Of a DNA stretch of 64,000 nucleotides, positions 13,201-28,200 are shown piece by piece. The first letter of the stretch is position 1. Every line of letters begins with the position of its first letter. The DNA comes from Owenia fusiformis (lineage: Eukaryota > Annelida > Polychaeta > Sabellida > Oweniidae): the NCBI GenBank assembly GCA_903813345.2, contig CAIIXF020000009.1, positions 37,191,759 to 37,255,758 of the forward strand, read 5' to 3'. The translations under genes and the position numbers were made by a program. The notes beneath the pieces are model-generated. The model saw only the letters and a list, made by a program, of their open reading frames with translations. It had not been told where the DNA came from and searched no databases.

Positions 13201-16200
13201 ACTTTTGAGATACATTTATAATGATGTTCTTTGGTTATACTAAATATGAAGCATTTTTGGTAAATAATGTACATGTAAGTGTTATACTTATTGCATGGGG
13301 GAGGGGGGGTAACAGAATTGGAAGAGGGCAAAGCTAATCACCCTTAAGTATAAATCTCATCTACATAGTTCTGGATTCCATGGGGTACATCTTCTGGGTC
13401 TTCTTCACATTCATCTGAATATATCGGATATTATAATTCTGCATGATTGGTAAGTATAAAGACCATAGAATTACGCAAGTGATCAAAATTGGGCGTCGCC
13501 CTTATCATAGATTCATTCTCTATAAATACAGAGTCTAACTTGACTTTTGAGATACATTTACATTACAACTTCTTTGATTATACTTAATATCAAGCATTTC
13601 TGGTAAGTTATGCACATCAAATTGTAATAGTTCTTGCCTGGGGGAGGATGGGGGAGAGTAGTAACAGAATAAGGAGGGGGCAGAGGTAATCGGCCTTAAG
13701 TATAAATCTCATCTGCATAGTTCTGGATTTCATGGGGTACATCGTCTGGGTCCTCTTCATATTCATCTCAATATATGGGATATTACAATTTACAGGATTT
13801 GTCAAACACCATACAATTACATATTAATAAATGATCAAAAGGAGTGTCGCCCTAACAATAATAGATGATTGGTTCTTTGTATAAATACAAAATTGAACTT
13901 GACTTTTGAGATACATTCATAGTTATACTGAACTGCTGTTATTATAATTTATGTCAAGCATTTCTGGTAAATACATCTGTGTAAGTTTTATAGTTTTTAC
14001 ATTGGGGCAGGGGTGAATAGTAACAGAATTAGAATATGTAGATCTCATCTGCCTTAAGTATAAATCTCATCTTTTTAATTCTGGATTTCATAGGGTACAT
14101 CTTCTGGAGTTTTCTGATTCATCTCCTGGTGTTGCTATATCACCAATCTCTTGTATGAGAATATCAGTCAATACCCACTGGAAAGATATGGAGTCATTTA
14201 GTTTCCATTCAAGTCCATCTGGTGGTTCACTACGAGGATTTGCAATATGGGCCATACAGACAATAAGTGATTTATATGGATGAGTTGGTTACAACAATCA
14301 GACAGTCCTTCATAAGACCAACTTAGGAAAATTATCTAGAGATGAGATGAGTGTGACACACATAATGACCTTGGAAAGGCACAAATAGCAAGTACAGAAA
14401 AAGACATAAAGATGACAAAAACCGCAATCAAAGACTTTCTTGATCCATTTACCATTGAGGATGAAGGTCATCTCTACGGTGTATCATAAGGAAAATCTGT
14501 GCCAAATGATGTCGCTGCAGATCTCATCTAATTTTAGTCAAAAGGGGAAATTGCATGAAGAGATACCATCTGAGATTAGTTGAAAAAAAGATTTCATGAT
14601 CTAATAAAACATATGAAATTGAAAACTATAGCAGCAAACTACAGCAGCAACAGTGACAGTGACAGTAAAAAAGTGCCCAGAACAAGCTTATAAGATGGTT
14701 CAAATTCATTCTGAATGAAACATCTTTGAACAGCTTCGATCTTGCTAAGGAACATAAAATTAGCCTAGAATGTCTCCTGCAGTTCCTATTGAGCCCTGTG
14801 CCTTGGGCTCTAGGAACACTGACTGGACTTCTTGCAAGAACAGAGAAACCCATCCCTATGCATGAACATGTACCCACAAGTGCCAAAGGGAAAGGACCAA
14901 AATTTGTAATAGAACCCAGCAAGAAAAAGAAACTTCTAAATGTATACAAATCATAAGGAAAACAAACCCCAACTATCCCAAATCATAATTCAACTTGAAA
15001 GGTAGTTTTGTTTCTGGATCTGGCGGAGACTTTTTTCAAGATTCTACAATTGCAGATTGATTAGTTTTTGTATGTGATAATTACATCAAAAATTCTATAA
15101 AGGAACCTGAAAGAGGGGAGGGACACCTTGCCCTATTTAAGGTAGAAAAACAAGAGTCCCTAAAGATTGGATTTAGTTCTTGTATGATGATGAAAACAAA
15201 AAGCAAATACAGGAAAGTGTGCTGCTGGATACTTGAGTTGGAAACAAATGAAGATTGATGTCAGTGGTATTTCCTCCAATATAGACCCTGACATATATGC
15301 AGCCTTCCTAGCACTTAACACATTCACAGATGAAGTGCCATGCAGAAGGGGCAATAGCAATAGCACCTTTTTAAAAGGCAAAGGTGGAGCGCCATATACA
15401 GATGCACTCAACTGAATGACTCTCAAATCTGCAAGTGTAGTGGTATACTAGTATTCTCCCACATGATATTGTTAATATATTAACATCGGGAGGTGAATGA
15501 AAATGATCAGACTATGATATTAATACTTAAAACTGACTGGCCATTGGCTCTGCCCCCTCCCATTTCTGCTACTACCCCCTTGCCCCCCCCCACAGGGAAT
15601 AACTATTACAAAACTAAATGTAATCAAAGAAGTTTTAATTTAAAAAATAAATCTTAAAGTCAAGTTAAACTCCATATTCATAGAGAATGAATTATCTACT
15701 ATTGTTAGAGCAACACCCACTTTTGATCACTTATGTAATTGTATGGTCTTTGACACTTACCAATCATGTAAATTGGAATATCCCATATATTGAGATGAAT
15801 GTGAAGAAGACCCAGAAGATGCACCCCTTGAAATCCATAACTAAGTAAATGAGATTTACATTTAAGGCTTATTAGCTCTGCCCATTTCCAATTCTGTAAC
15901 TCTCCCCCCCCCCCCATCCTCCACCCCCAGACAATAAATATTACAATTAGATGTACATATATAACTTACCAGAAATGCTTGACATTAACTATAAATCAAA
16001 GATGTTTTTAAGTAAATGTACTTCAAAAGTCAAGTTAAACTCTGTATTTATAGAGAATGAACCATATACAATGATTAGGGCGACGCCTACTTTTGATCAC
16101 ATGTGTAATTCTATGGTCTTTGACACTTACCAACCATGTAAATTCTAATATCTTATATATTGAGATGAATATAATATGACCCAGAAGCTGTACCCTATGA

Positions 16201-19200
16201 AATCTAGAACCATGTAGATGATATTTACACTTAAGGCTGATAAGCTCTGCCCCCTCCCAATTCTGTTACTACCCCCCCTCCCCCCTGTATCCCCATGCAA
16301 TAACTATAACACTTAGATGTAAAAATGCTTGATATTAAGTATAACCAAATAAATTCAATATAAATGTATCTCAAAAGTCAAGTAAAACTCTGTATTTATA
16401 GAGAATGGCAATCAACTACTATTATGAGGGCGACGCCCACTTTTGACCACTTATGTAATTGTATGGTCTTTGAAACTTACCAGTCATATAAATTGCAATA
16501 TTCTTTCTCTTTAAACAAATGTTTGGACAGCCCTGGTGATTTTTAGAGTGCTAAAATGTTCTGATATCTGTTGATTTGAAAAATAATCCACATTCTATAT
16601 TATGTACAGGTACAGGTTTTACCAAAATTAAGGATTTTCTCAGCAAAAATTGTGGTTTCCATGGCAACCACGAGTGACAGACCATTGAAACTTTGCATAC
16701 TACCTTAAAATGATCTCATCAACTCTCAATAAAATCAATATGATGATTGAAGACTAACTGAATGAATTATTCAATGATGATAATGTACCCCCTGTAATTT
16801 TCCTTTTGAGGGTCAAAAACCCAATTTTGACAACTTTCGCCCCGGATACGGCGCGTCAGACTAAAATTTTCTGAAGTATCACATAAAAATACATAAGAAA
16901 CAAGTAATTTCAATTTGTTCAGAAGCGGGTACATTTTTCGATGCTACCTCACTACCTAAAATAACTGTTTTCAGAATGAATAACATAGACTTCCATAAAG
17001 AAGCAATGAAATGACGAGACTGCCATGACAAGATTCACACGCTATGACAAGATTCACAAGTTATGACAAGATTAACAAGTTATGACAAGTTATTGACACT
17101 GCATACACTGATGTGATGAAGCGGGATAAATACAAACTAGAACATCAACTCCATAGAATAGCAATTACCACTGCACACATTGTATCATGTTGAGCTCTGT
17201 TGTTGATGTATCCATCACAATGCGGGTTTTAAAAGCATGTTGTCATTTTGGCCAGATTAATAGATGATGTTTATTTTATCTAATCACTCGTCACTCTGTA
17301 TATCACTGGTGATCCACTCGATTACGCTGGTTACCAAAACGGTTCGTTTTGGTAACAAAATGTCGGAACATCCGGAAGGTACGATTTTCTCGTTTCCTTA
17401 TTTTACACGTTGTAGGCAGAATTACCATGACATTTTTTAACACAAACGTGTATCAGTATCATATGTTTAAGAAAGTGTACATATTTGCGAACAAATAGTT
17501 CAGAAGACAACATAATCGTCGATTAACTTCCTCACTTAAGTTACATAAACGGTTTGGGTTAAAAGTGCAGATCTTAACTGTTTTTCGAAAAACCGTTTAC
17601 GTAACTTAAGTGGGGAAGTAAATCGACGATTCTGTTGTCCTCTGAGCTATTTTTTCGCAAACATGTACATTTTCTAAAACATATGATACTGATGCACGTT
17701 GTGAGAAAAAACGTCGTGGGGATTCTGCCTACAACGCGTGAAATAAGGAAAAAAGAAAAATCGTGCCTTCGACGTTCCGACATTTTGTTACCAAAACGGT
17801 TCGTTTTGGTAACCAGCGTAATCGAGTGGATCACCAGTGTATATGTCATAATAGAAATAATCTTCTTTTAACTACTGTATTCTTTTTGCCTTTTTGACTA
17901 ATGGTATCTGGTAATGGAGGAACAGTTGGAAAGGAATCTCCATATCCAAGATAATTAATTTTTAGTATATAACAAAAACATTCACAGATTTTAGATTTGA
18001 ATTAAAATAGTCCGATGAATAATTTTCATATACATTTTTTTAGAATGGAACAATCACCATAGCAACAGTAAACATTTGGAATCCATTCGAAATCCATTTG
18101 ACATTTCATTTTATTTTTAATATTCGATTTTTTGGAGCCTATACGCACGCTGATTCATTTTGTTTAATGTTGCATATATGGTATGATTTAAACTATTGAT
18201 TTCATTTGGCATTCACAATTATTGTGAAAGAGACATATGATGCCAATGTCAGTTGTATCTATTGTTTGTGGCTGGTATGCATTGACAGAATTGATCCTTT
18301 TATGGTTTCAAATTATGAAGGGCATGTCTTGTTAGAATAAGCGTATCATTTTCATTTATTCCTTCAACTGTATTGAGTGTATCTTTAAATTGTTTGAAGC
18401 TCGCGAAGAATGGGTACTGCAAAACACTACCCAAAATGGTCAGAACTCAGTAACTCAAATTGCCCAAAATGGTTAGTACTCTAAAATGTGGGGTATAGAT
18501 TATAAGAGCTCAACAATTACGAAATTTGGAGACTTAATATCAAGCCCTCCTTTTCCTACAATAAGCACCAGGTCATTAACTGATCAGAGCCTTTCAACCT
18601 CAAATAATTTTGATTCAAGTTCAAAGCTGAGTTATATATCTGTAAAATGTGTGTAGGTTGACGTCATGAAGTATTAATCAATAAAATTAATATTATATTT
18701 GATTTTTAAAAGATAACATTATATTAATCAAAAAGTGACAAATCACATACAACAATGCATGATATATTTAATTCACATATGATTTCGGTGCATATGTACT
18801 AATTAAGCCTTATTATTGTTGCTCTGTTATTCATAAATTTCAGTCCAGGTGATCGATAAAGTAAACATTTTCTCCTGATCCAAGGACATTCATATAATAA
18901 TATACAATACTAGTTTTTCTTTAATATCATAACGATCAATAAAAATGACAAATGAAATTACAAAAAGATATTATGGAAGTCACTCAGGCATGTCCAATAT
19001 AGAAGACTTCCTTGTTCTTTCTCTATATTATTTTATATTCCTTAATAATTATCTACTAGCAAATGCAGCAAGCAAAATATCAAAAACAGTTAAACCAGTA
19101 TAAAGTGTACAAATTATTTGGCCGAAAACCTTCTCACAGTGGATAGACAATTATAACAGAGAATGATTTTTTACATTCTAGGAAATGCTGAGTGAGACGA

Positions 19201-22200
19201 TGGTCCTCAGTTCTATCAAAAAATTCTTATCTGAGATTCAGCATTTTATTAATACATCATTAACTTATCAGCAACCGAGGAGTTAATCTTGTATCGAATT
19301 AATAAATCATTGTTCACCACAGCATAAATATTATTATTCCATAGTTAGCATGATATTCATAGGATAACATGTGAAAATAAAAACGGTATTTTTGTAATCA
19401 GTGGTAAAATATGATATTTTTGACAAATTTTCACTTAACCATAGCATACGGTTTTTTAGCCATGACATACGACGTCGTATGCGATGGTTTATGGATTTTT
19501 GCTACTTCAGACTCAAAACGAGGCTAAGTGTCAACATCGCCGGATCGTTTGGAAAATTCGAATTAAAACACTTAATTTCCGACGATTCTGACGATGACTT
19601 TAACTATGGAATAAAAAGAACATCCTATGATTAACTCGTGATATGATTTTAATCCACTCATGGATATTGATATCTGCACTCTCTCGCTACGCTCGCTCGT
19701 GCAGATATCATATCCATTCGTGGATAAAAATCATATCACTCATAAATCATAGGATATCCTCTATATATTTTTCTATAAATGTGAATATTTGTGTTAAAGA
19801 ATATATTGGTAGGTCAATTATACATGTTGTTTGCAATTATGTCAACCTTTATATATTGTATTCTGTCTTTGGTAGATACATACTTTCAGTTTAGGCCTCC
19901 AAGGACCTTACCACTTCTTTCTAAGTATGAATGAATCACCTGTTGTTCTAAGGGCATAGAATACCCTGATGCACAGAGGCTAGTAGTAATACTACCCTCT
20001 CAATAGGAAAAAAATAAAATGAAACTATAGAAAAGGGTTGTCATACAGGATGGCCATTTTTCTTCAGATTACAAGTGATTTTACTCTATAATGATTGATT
20101 AATGAATCGTGCATTGAGTAAAATACTTATCAATAAAGTAAATGTCAGAACATTTGGTTAAATGAAAGTGAAATGAAGCAAGTCTTAAGTTGCAATTCAG
20201 GAAAAAAGGCATACCACGGATTCATAAGCAAAATGTATTTTTTAGTTTTGACAATGTTTCAATACAATCCCTCAACTCATCTGTACCCTTGTAGCAGATG
20301 TAAATCACATTCATATCATACCAATTTTGAAAAAAATACATGTATATTCTATTTCAACTGATGGGGTCAATATTTTGCTTTGATTGAAATACATATGTTT
20401 ACGTATATTTGTTGAATTTTCATATTTACATTTATGACACCAATTTTGAAAAAACAATTTATTTCAACTCATCAGGTCAATATTTTGCTTTAATTGAAAT
20501 ACTTTGTTTATAAATTTACATTTACCCATTTGGAAAAAACATTTTATTTCAACTGATAGGGTCAATATTTTGCCTTAATTGAAACACATATGTACATATT
20601 ATGTACATCTCTCTATTATTTCTACAGTTTTTCAGAAACATGTACAATACTTATTACTTACATTCGGAAGGTCTTAGGTGACAAATTCTCCTACTGTTAT
20701 TCATTGTGAACCACCTTTTAGTGTACTAATAGAAAATTTAATTATAAAAGGAGACATATGTGGTTTTTAAATGTACAAACTTTTTTACGTGGACTTTTTG
20801 ATTGTAATGTTTATATTTATGATTTCTATTAATTATCTTATGATGACTGATAATTGCACTTTGCGATTGCATTTGATCACAAATCTGTTATCTACAAAAC
20901 ACATTAAATCATGTTACACAGCTGATTTATGGCAAATCATGTTATATTATGAAAGATGATTGTTACATGATCACAAATCATTTACAGATGTATAACATTT
21001 CATATCGTTGTTACATGTTACATCATTCCATAACAATTTTAACTCAAATTATTATTTTGTTGAATTGAATGATTTAACAATTTTCAGCATCTGAATCTAA
21101 GCACTGTTAAGTAAATAACCATATTTCCATGAAACACCACTTACATATTAATAAAAAAAAAACAATTTACCTTTCCTTCGTCACCTGCTGAGTATATTAT
21201 ATGTATGCTGTATCTTATCTATATAACATCATCTTCAGGAAATCCCTAATCGTGTCTTTAATGATAAACTTATGTTCCATATTAATCCTGTCGAGTAACT
21301 AGTATACAATTAAAAAATAGACTACACTGTGATTTTATTTGCAATAGCGGTAATTTATAATCAATTTCAATATGGTCCGAGATCGAGAGTAAAATCCGTG
21401 CAAAACGCAGACAGAAATTACCCATCAGCATTGTTATTCTGAAGAATCTTGGTTATTTCTACCTATGAATGACAACAATATCAAGGAATAATATCGTTCA
21501 CATACAAAAAGCCATATTTGGGGTTTAAGCATGCCCTTCAATAGGATATTATATTTGAAACAATCAGACAAAAGGACCTGTTGCTTTAAATTGTCACAAA
21601 AGGATGCTGGGATAGAAATCTTTTTTTGTATCAACAATATGTCATTTGTGACCTGAGTTAAGCTTGAATATATCGGCGAAATATGTTAATTTCTATTTTT
21701 ATTGATTTTGTTGTGGAAATTACAGAATCTTCAATTTACCTATGGATTTACTTATCTGCCTTTATATGAATAAATCTCAAATGTCAGAACACATGTATTG
21801 CCATGGAAATATTATTCTTGATACAGAATACAATTAAAAAGGAGACGCATGAATAAAGCCAATGGATAAGATTAATATATCAATGTGCCTCAAATGACGC
21901 ACTTAATTCCACTTGGGCGATGTGGGCAGTTCTCTGATGATTAGGCAATATCTTTTAATGCAATTTCTATTCAAGTTATTATGATTGAGGTGAAAAATAT
22001 AACCTTCATTAATTACAAGTTAACAGATTTACAATATAAAAATATCAATAATTCTTTGAAAATTTTATAAAATTTCAACAGATGTTCGGATGCTATAAGC
22101 ATGATTGATTGCCAAATTGATTTCCACGTTATGCTGTAACATATGTGTAAAAGGTAATACACATAAGCACATATATTTCATACTTGAAAAATGAAGAATT

Positions 22201-25200
22201 CTATTGATTATAGTAACCATGGATATTATGACGCCATAGTAAGAGAACAATAGACTTCAGGAATTCTTAACAAAGTTTCTATTAAATGTTATTGGCTACC
22301 AGTGTAAGATCCTTGAATACGAGAACTGGTATTTAGCAAAAAATTCCCAAAATTCTAGTAGTGACATAAAAACTATTTGATAATGTTAACAAAACTTCAA
22401 AATTAAAATGTTACAACATTAGTAATACACCAAGCTCTTTTAGTCCCCTGTTACATACTATACAATCTTGGAGTATGTAAAAAGGAAACACAATACAAAG
22501 ATACAGTGAAACCTGTCTTAGTGAACACCGGTCTCTGATGAACACCTGTGATCTAATGAATACTCCTTCTCAGCACATACGCCACTGGCTTCTGTATAAA
22601 ATTCTATAGTGAACACACACCTACAGGTGAACACATTTTTATGGCTCCATAGGTGTACACTGTACATAGGTTTTACTGTATTTGTATTGTTCTGTTTTTA
22701 GTTCACAAAAATACAGGTTACATTATACATTATGAAATTGAAAATGAAAACAATGCATGATACAAGGCTCTAACTACTATATTGAAGCATGAAGTAAAAT
22801 CTGATCAGCAGAATGCCGCTGTGACTGACAAAAAGTGTTCAGAATGCAGTGTTCATATTTCAAGATTTCTTAATATATGAGCCAATGAGACATAACAAAA
22901 CTGGGACCAAGAAGTGCTCACATTGAGGTTCAGATTAGAGAGATGTTCAGGTATACATGTTTTACTTTATGTGTATGTTCAGATTAGAGAGATGTTCAGG
23001 TATACATGTTTTACTGTATGTGTATGTTCAGATTAGAGAGATGTTCAGGTATACATGTTTTACTGTATGTGTATGTTCAGATTAGAGAGATGTTCAGGTA
23101 TACATGTTTTACTGTATGTGTATGTTCAGATTAGAGAGATGTTCAGGTATACATGTTTTACTGTATGTGTATGTTCAGATTAGAGAGGTGTTTGGGTACA
23201 CATGTTTTACTGTATGTGCATGTTCAGATTAGAGAGGTGTTTGGGTACACATGTTTTACTGTATGTGTGTATGTTCAGATTAGAGAGGTGTTTGGGTACA
23301 CATGTTTTACTGTATGTGTATGTTCAGATTAGAGAGATGTTCAGGTATACATGTTTTACTGTATGTGTATGTTCAGATTAGAGAGATGTTCAGGTATACA
23401 TGTTTTACTGTATGTGTATGTTCAGATAAGAGAGATGTTCAGGAATACATGTTTTACTGTATGTGTATGTTCAGATTAGAGAGATGTTCAGGTATACATG
23501 TTTTACTGTATGTGTATGTTCAGATTAGAGAGATGTTCAGGTATACATGTTTTACTGTATGTGTATGTTCAGATTAGAGAGATGTTCAGGTATACATGTT
23601 TTACTGTATGTGTATGTTCAGATTAGAGAGATGTTCAGGTATACATGTTTTACTGTATGTGTATGTTCAGATTAGAGAGGTGTTTGGGTACACATGTTTT
23701 ACTGTATGTGCATGTTCAGATTAGAGAGGTGTTTGGGTACACATGTTTTACTGTATGTGTGTATGTTCAGATTAGAGAGGTGTTTGGGTACACATGTTTT
23801 ACTGTATGTGTATGTTCAGATTAGAGAGATGTTCAGGTATACATGTTTTACTGTATGTGTATGTTCAGATTAGAGAGATGTTCAGGTATACATGTTTTAC
23901 TGTATGTGTATGTTCAGATTAGAGAGATGTTCAGGAATACATGTTTTACTGTATGTGTATGTTCAGATTAGAGAGATGTTCAGGTATACATGTTTTACTG
24001 TATGTGTATGTTCAGATTAGAGAGATGTTCAGGTATACATGTTTTACTGTATGTGTATGTTCAGATTAGAGAGATGTTCAGGTATACATGTTTTACTGTA
24101 TGTGTATGTTCAGATTAGAGAGATGTTCAGGTATACATGTTTTACTGTATGTGTATGTTCAGATTAGAGAGGTGTTTGGGTACACATGTTTTACTGTATG
24201 TGCATGTTCAGATTAGAGAGGTGTTTGGGTACACATGTTTTACTGTATGTGTGTATGTTCAGATTAGAGAGGTGTTTGGGTACACATGTTTTACTGTATG
24301 TGTATGTTCAGATTAGAGAGGTGTTTGGGTATACATGTTTTACTGTATGTGTATGTTCAGATTAGAGAGGTGTTTGGGTACACATGTTTTACTGTATGTG
24401 TATGTTCAGATTAGAGAGGTGTTTGGGTATACATGTTTTACTGTATGTGTATGTTCAGATTAGAGAGGTGTTTGGGTATACATGTTTTACTGTATGTGTA
24501 TGTTCAGATTAGAGAGGTGTTTGGGTACACATGTTTTACTGTATGTGTGTATGTTCAGATTAGAGAGGTGTTTGGGTACACATGTTTAACTGTATGTGTA
24601 TGTTCAGATTAGAGAGATGTTCAGGTATACATGTTTTATTGTATGTGTATGTTCAGATTAGAGAGATGTTCAGGTATACATGTTTTACTGTATGTGTATG
24701 TTCAGATTAGAGAGATGTTCAGGTATACATGTTTTACTGTATGTGTATGTTCAGATTAGAGAGATGTTCAGGTAAACATGTTTTACTGTATGTGTATGTT
24801 CAGATTAGAGAGATGTTCAGGTATACATGTTTTACTGTATGTGTATGTTCAGATTAGAGAGGTGTTTGGGTACACATGTTTTACTGTATGTGTATGTTCA
24901 GATTAGAGAGGTGTTTGGGTATACATGTTTTACTGTATGTGTATGTTCAGATTAGAGAGGTGTTTGGGTACACATGTTTTACTGTATGTGTATTTTCAGA
25001 TTAGAGAGGTGTTTGGGTATACATGTTTTACTGTATGTGTATGCTCAGATTAGAGAGGTGTTTGGGTACACATGTTTTACTGTATGTGTATGTTCAGATT
25101 AGAGAGATGTTCAGGTATACATGTTTTACTGTATGTGTATGTTCAGATTAGAGAGGTGTTTGGGTACACATGTTTTACTGTATGTGTATGTTCAGATTAG

Positions 25201-28200
25201 AGAGGTGTTTGGGTATACATGTTTTACTGTATGTGTATGTTCAGGTTAGAGAGGTGTTTGGGTACACATGTTTTACTGTATGTGTATGTTCAGATTAGAG
25301 AGGTTTTTGGGTACACATGTTTTACTGTATGTGTATGTTCAGATTAGAGAGGTGTTTGGGTATACATGTTTTACTGTATGTGTATGTTCAGATTAGAGAG
25401 GTGTTTGGGTAAACATGTTTTACTGTATGTGTATGAATAATATTTATGGGGAATATACAATATATCATAGCGATAGCCAAATCGGCATGATTACAGAGCC
25501 ATCTTTTAAAATACAGAAAAGTTAAATGTTCAATAATTTAAAACCATTTACTCAAAGATAGGATGCCATCTATATCCAGCAAACAAAACAAAATATACAC
25601 TGGCAACCACTACAACCAATATTTAACATTTATTGTTCTAATGGCCTAGTCACATAGCCCGGCCGATGAGGTTCCGATGAGCCAGCGATGCAATTTTCAC
25701 CGAACTCGGCCGAACACCGACCGGACACCGGCCGGACATCCGTGGCGTTTTTTGCTTAAAACCGCATCGGTGGCAGCTCGGTGAAATTTTAACTTCGGAG
25801 TTAAATTTCACCGGGCTCTCACCGAGCTCCCTCATCGCAGCCCCATCGTAACCACATCAGAACACACGTCGGCCGGTGCACGGCCGAGTATCGGTCGGTG
25901 TCCCGTGCATCTGAGACAACCAGAGGACGAGGTTTTTTAACGGACACCGGCCGAGCTCCGACCGAGCTCCGGCCGATGTGGGACAGAGCCTTGGAAAGTA
26001 TAGTACCTGAAGATGTCCGGACGGAGTCCGTTCACGTCACCGAGCTCTGCTTCCGATGAGGAGAGCTCGGTGGCACCAAAAAAATCCACCGAGCTCTACC
26101 GATGCCGGACATCGGCCGGGCTATGTGACTAGGCCATAAGTGACCATAACCTGCCACAAGTGATTATTTCTCCCACTGTCTCCTAAAGGAGAAACCTCAC
26201 AATTGTAGTATTCAGAAAATAATTGTTCCTTCATACTAATAATGTGTGACAAGTGAATAATGCAACACGCAACAGACAGAACAAAGCATGAGCATGTTTA
26301 TCAAATCCCGAATCAAGAACATATAAATTGATCACTAAATTATACATAAATAATTAGATTTGTGGCAGAAAGTCATCGTGTCCTCAAACAAGTAATTTGT
26401 CAATTTTATTTACCGTTAAATGTAAAAGTGAGGAGATTACTTGGTTCTCGGACATTGATTTTTCATCAATATCCCTGAGTTTATTCAAAATCCCTTGTTG
26501 ACTAGTAAAGAATGTTATTTAGAAAGCAACTAAATAATGAATAAAATCTTCATGTTAAGCCATAATTAATCCCTGGATTTTTCCAGTGGTACCTGTATAA
26601 AATAACTTGATATTATGATCTAGAAACGTAACAGCAAAGTAACCTACTGCAAAATAAACATTTTGTGTACACATGGACTGTTCATCTTTTTGCCTTGGGT
26701 GAGATGACAAAAAATCAGTGTTTGGTGTTTTGAGCTTTTCTTGAGAGAAGATTTTTAGATCTGGGATTTTCAGAAGAAAAATATGGGCAGAGCTATTGTC
26801 TCTATCTGGCTCTTATCAGCCATATAAATGTAGCATATGGGCTGTATGGATAAGCCCCATTAGGACCATATGATGTAACATTCTAAAGAAAATCTGAACA
26901 ATGATTTCTTAATGTTTCCTAAGAAAGGAGAATTTTCCCAGGTATCTTCGAAAATTGCACTCATGACAGAAACAGACACATACCCTTTTTTCAAAATGAT
27001 CATTTTTCAAAATTTGAGGCCTGTTTCTGAAGGCAAGGTAAAATGATAAAATATTACCATAAATGGGGGCTCCCGGGCACTCTCCTCCCCAGCCTAAATT
27101 TAATGTATTCTGATATAATAATTTCAAAGGGACATCTGGGTAAAAACTTTCCTTGGATCATACTCAGTGGGATCAAACCGTATCAGTAAAAGCTTTTAGA
27201 CAAATTTTATCACAACATTAGCATGGAACCTATAGATATACATTTTTTACAAGATTATTTTGGAGATTGATTAATGCAGTGGTTAAGAACAGATTCAAAT
27301 AGAAAATTCAGCCTGACTTCCAGGGGGGGGTGGTGGCTAATGTTGAACTACTCATCGACAGATGATGCATGACAATCTATAAACACATCTCTCAAGGAGG
27401 AAATTGGTGCTTTATTATACAAATTGATCTTGTAGTAAATAAAGCCATTCCAAACAATGTTTTATATTTATATTGATGCATCAGTTAGATCATCCTTGAA
27501 GGCCAATATCAGAAAAATCCTGGGGGAAAATAATGTGAAATTGATTTTGTAATTTGAATAACTTGTTTCGAAACATTAGTTTAGGTTTCTTTAGTCTGGT
27601 GTCTTTCCTCTTTTATTTTGACTACACGTCAAATTCCAGTTTTCACAAAATCAGATTTAAAAATTGTGACCTGAAACAAAAAATCTTTGAAGGTTACATA
27701 ATAAATGAATTATATTTTCCCATAAATTCAACTTTCAAGTTCGATGAACCCATTCACATTGCATTTCAAAAAAATATAATTTCAGAAAATATTCTCTAAT
27801 TTTATGTTAACCTTGCCCTAATACAACATTTCCTTTATTAATATTGATGAGATAATCAATGCTCCTTGAACGTGCCACCATATTTGGGTCTCAAGGGCCA
27901 ATATCAGGTACCACTAGCATGCCTATTGATCAGATACATACACATCCCTGATTAGTTTCTTTCAGCATATTCAAAACAAAGTCAAAAGTCCATCAAACCT
28001 CAACAAGTTTTATTCTAAATAAAGTGCAAAAAAACTTATGTTATGATGCCTCTAATTTTCAATTCAGTTTTTTATTTTTCATTTATTCATTTATTTATTT
28101 ATTTATACAATGAGTTCAGTTCACATTCAAACTCCCATGAAAGTCCATCAAAGTTACATATGAGATCATACCAGCATCAAAACAGTGTAGAATCTTCTGT

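Noticed and set aside
17574-17871. Two overlapping frames on opposite strands (91 and 78 codons)
   Set aside because: They lie within the arms of the hairpin element and mirror each other.
23302-23577. 91-codon frame with Cys-rich repeats
   Set aside because: Product of the 49-bp minisatellite; the three frames rotate through successive units and there is no splice support.
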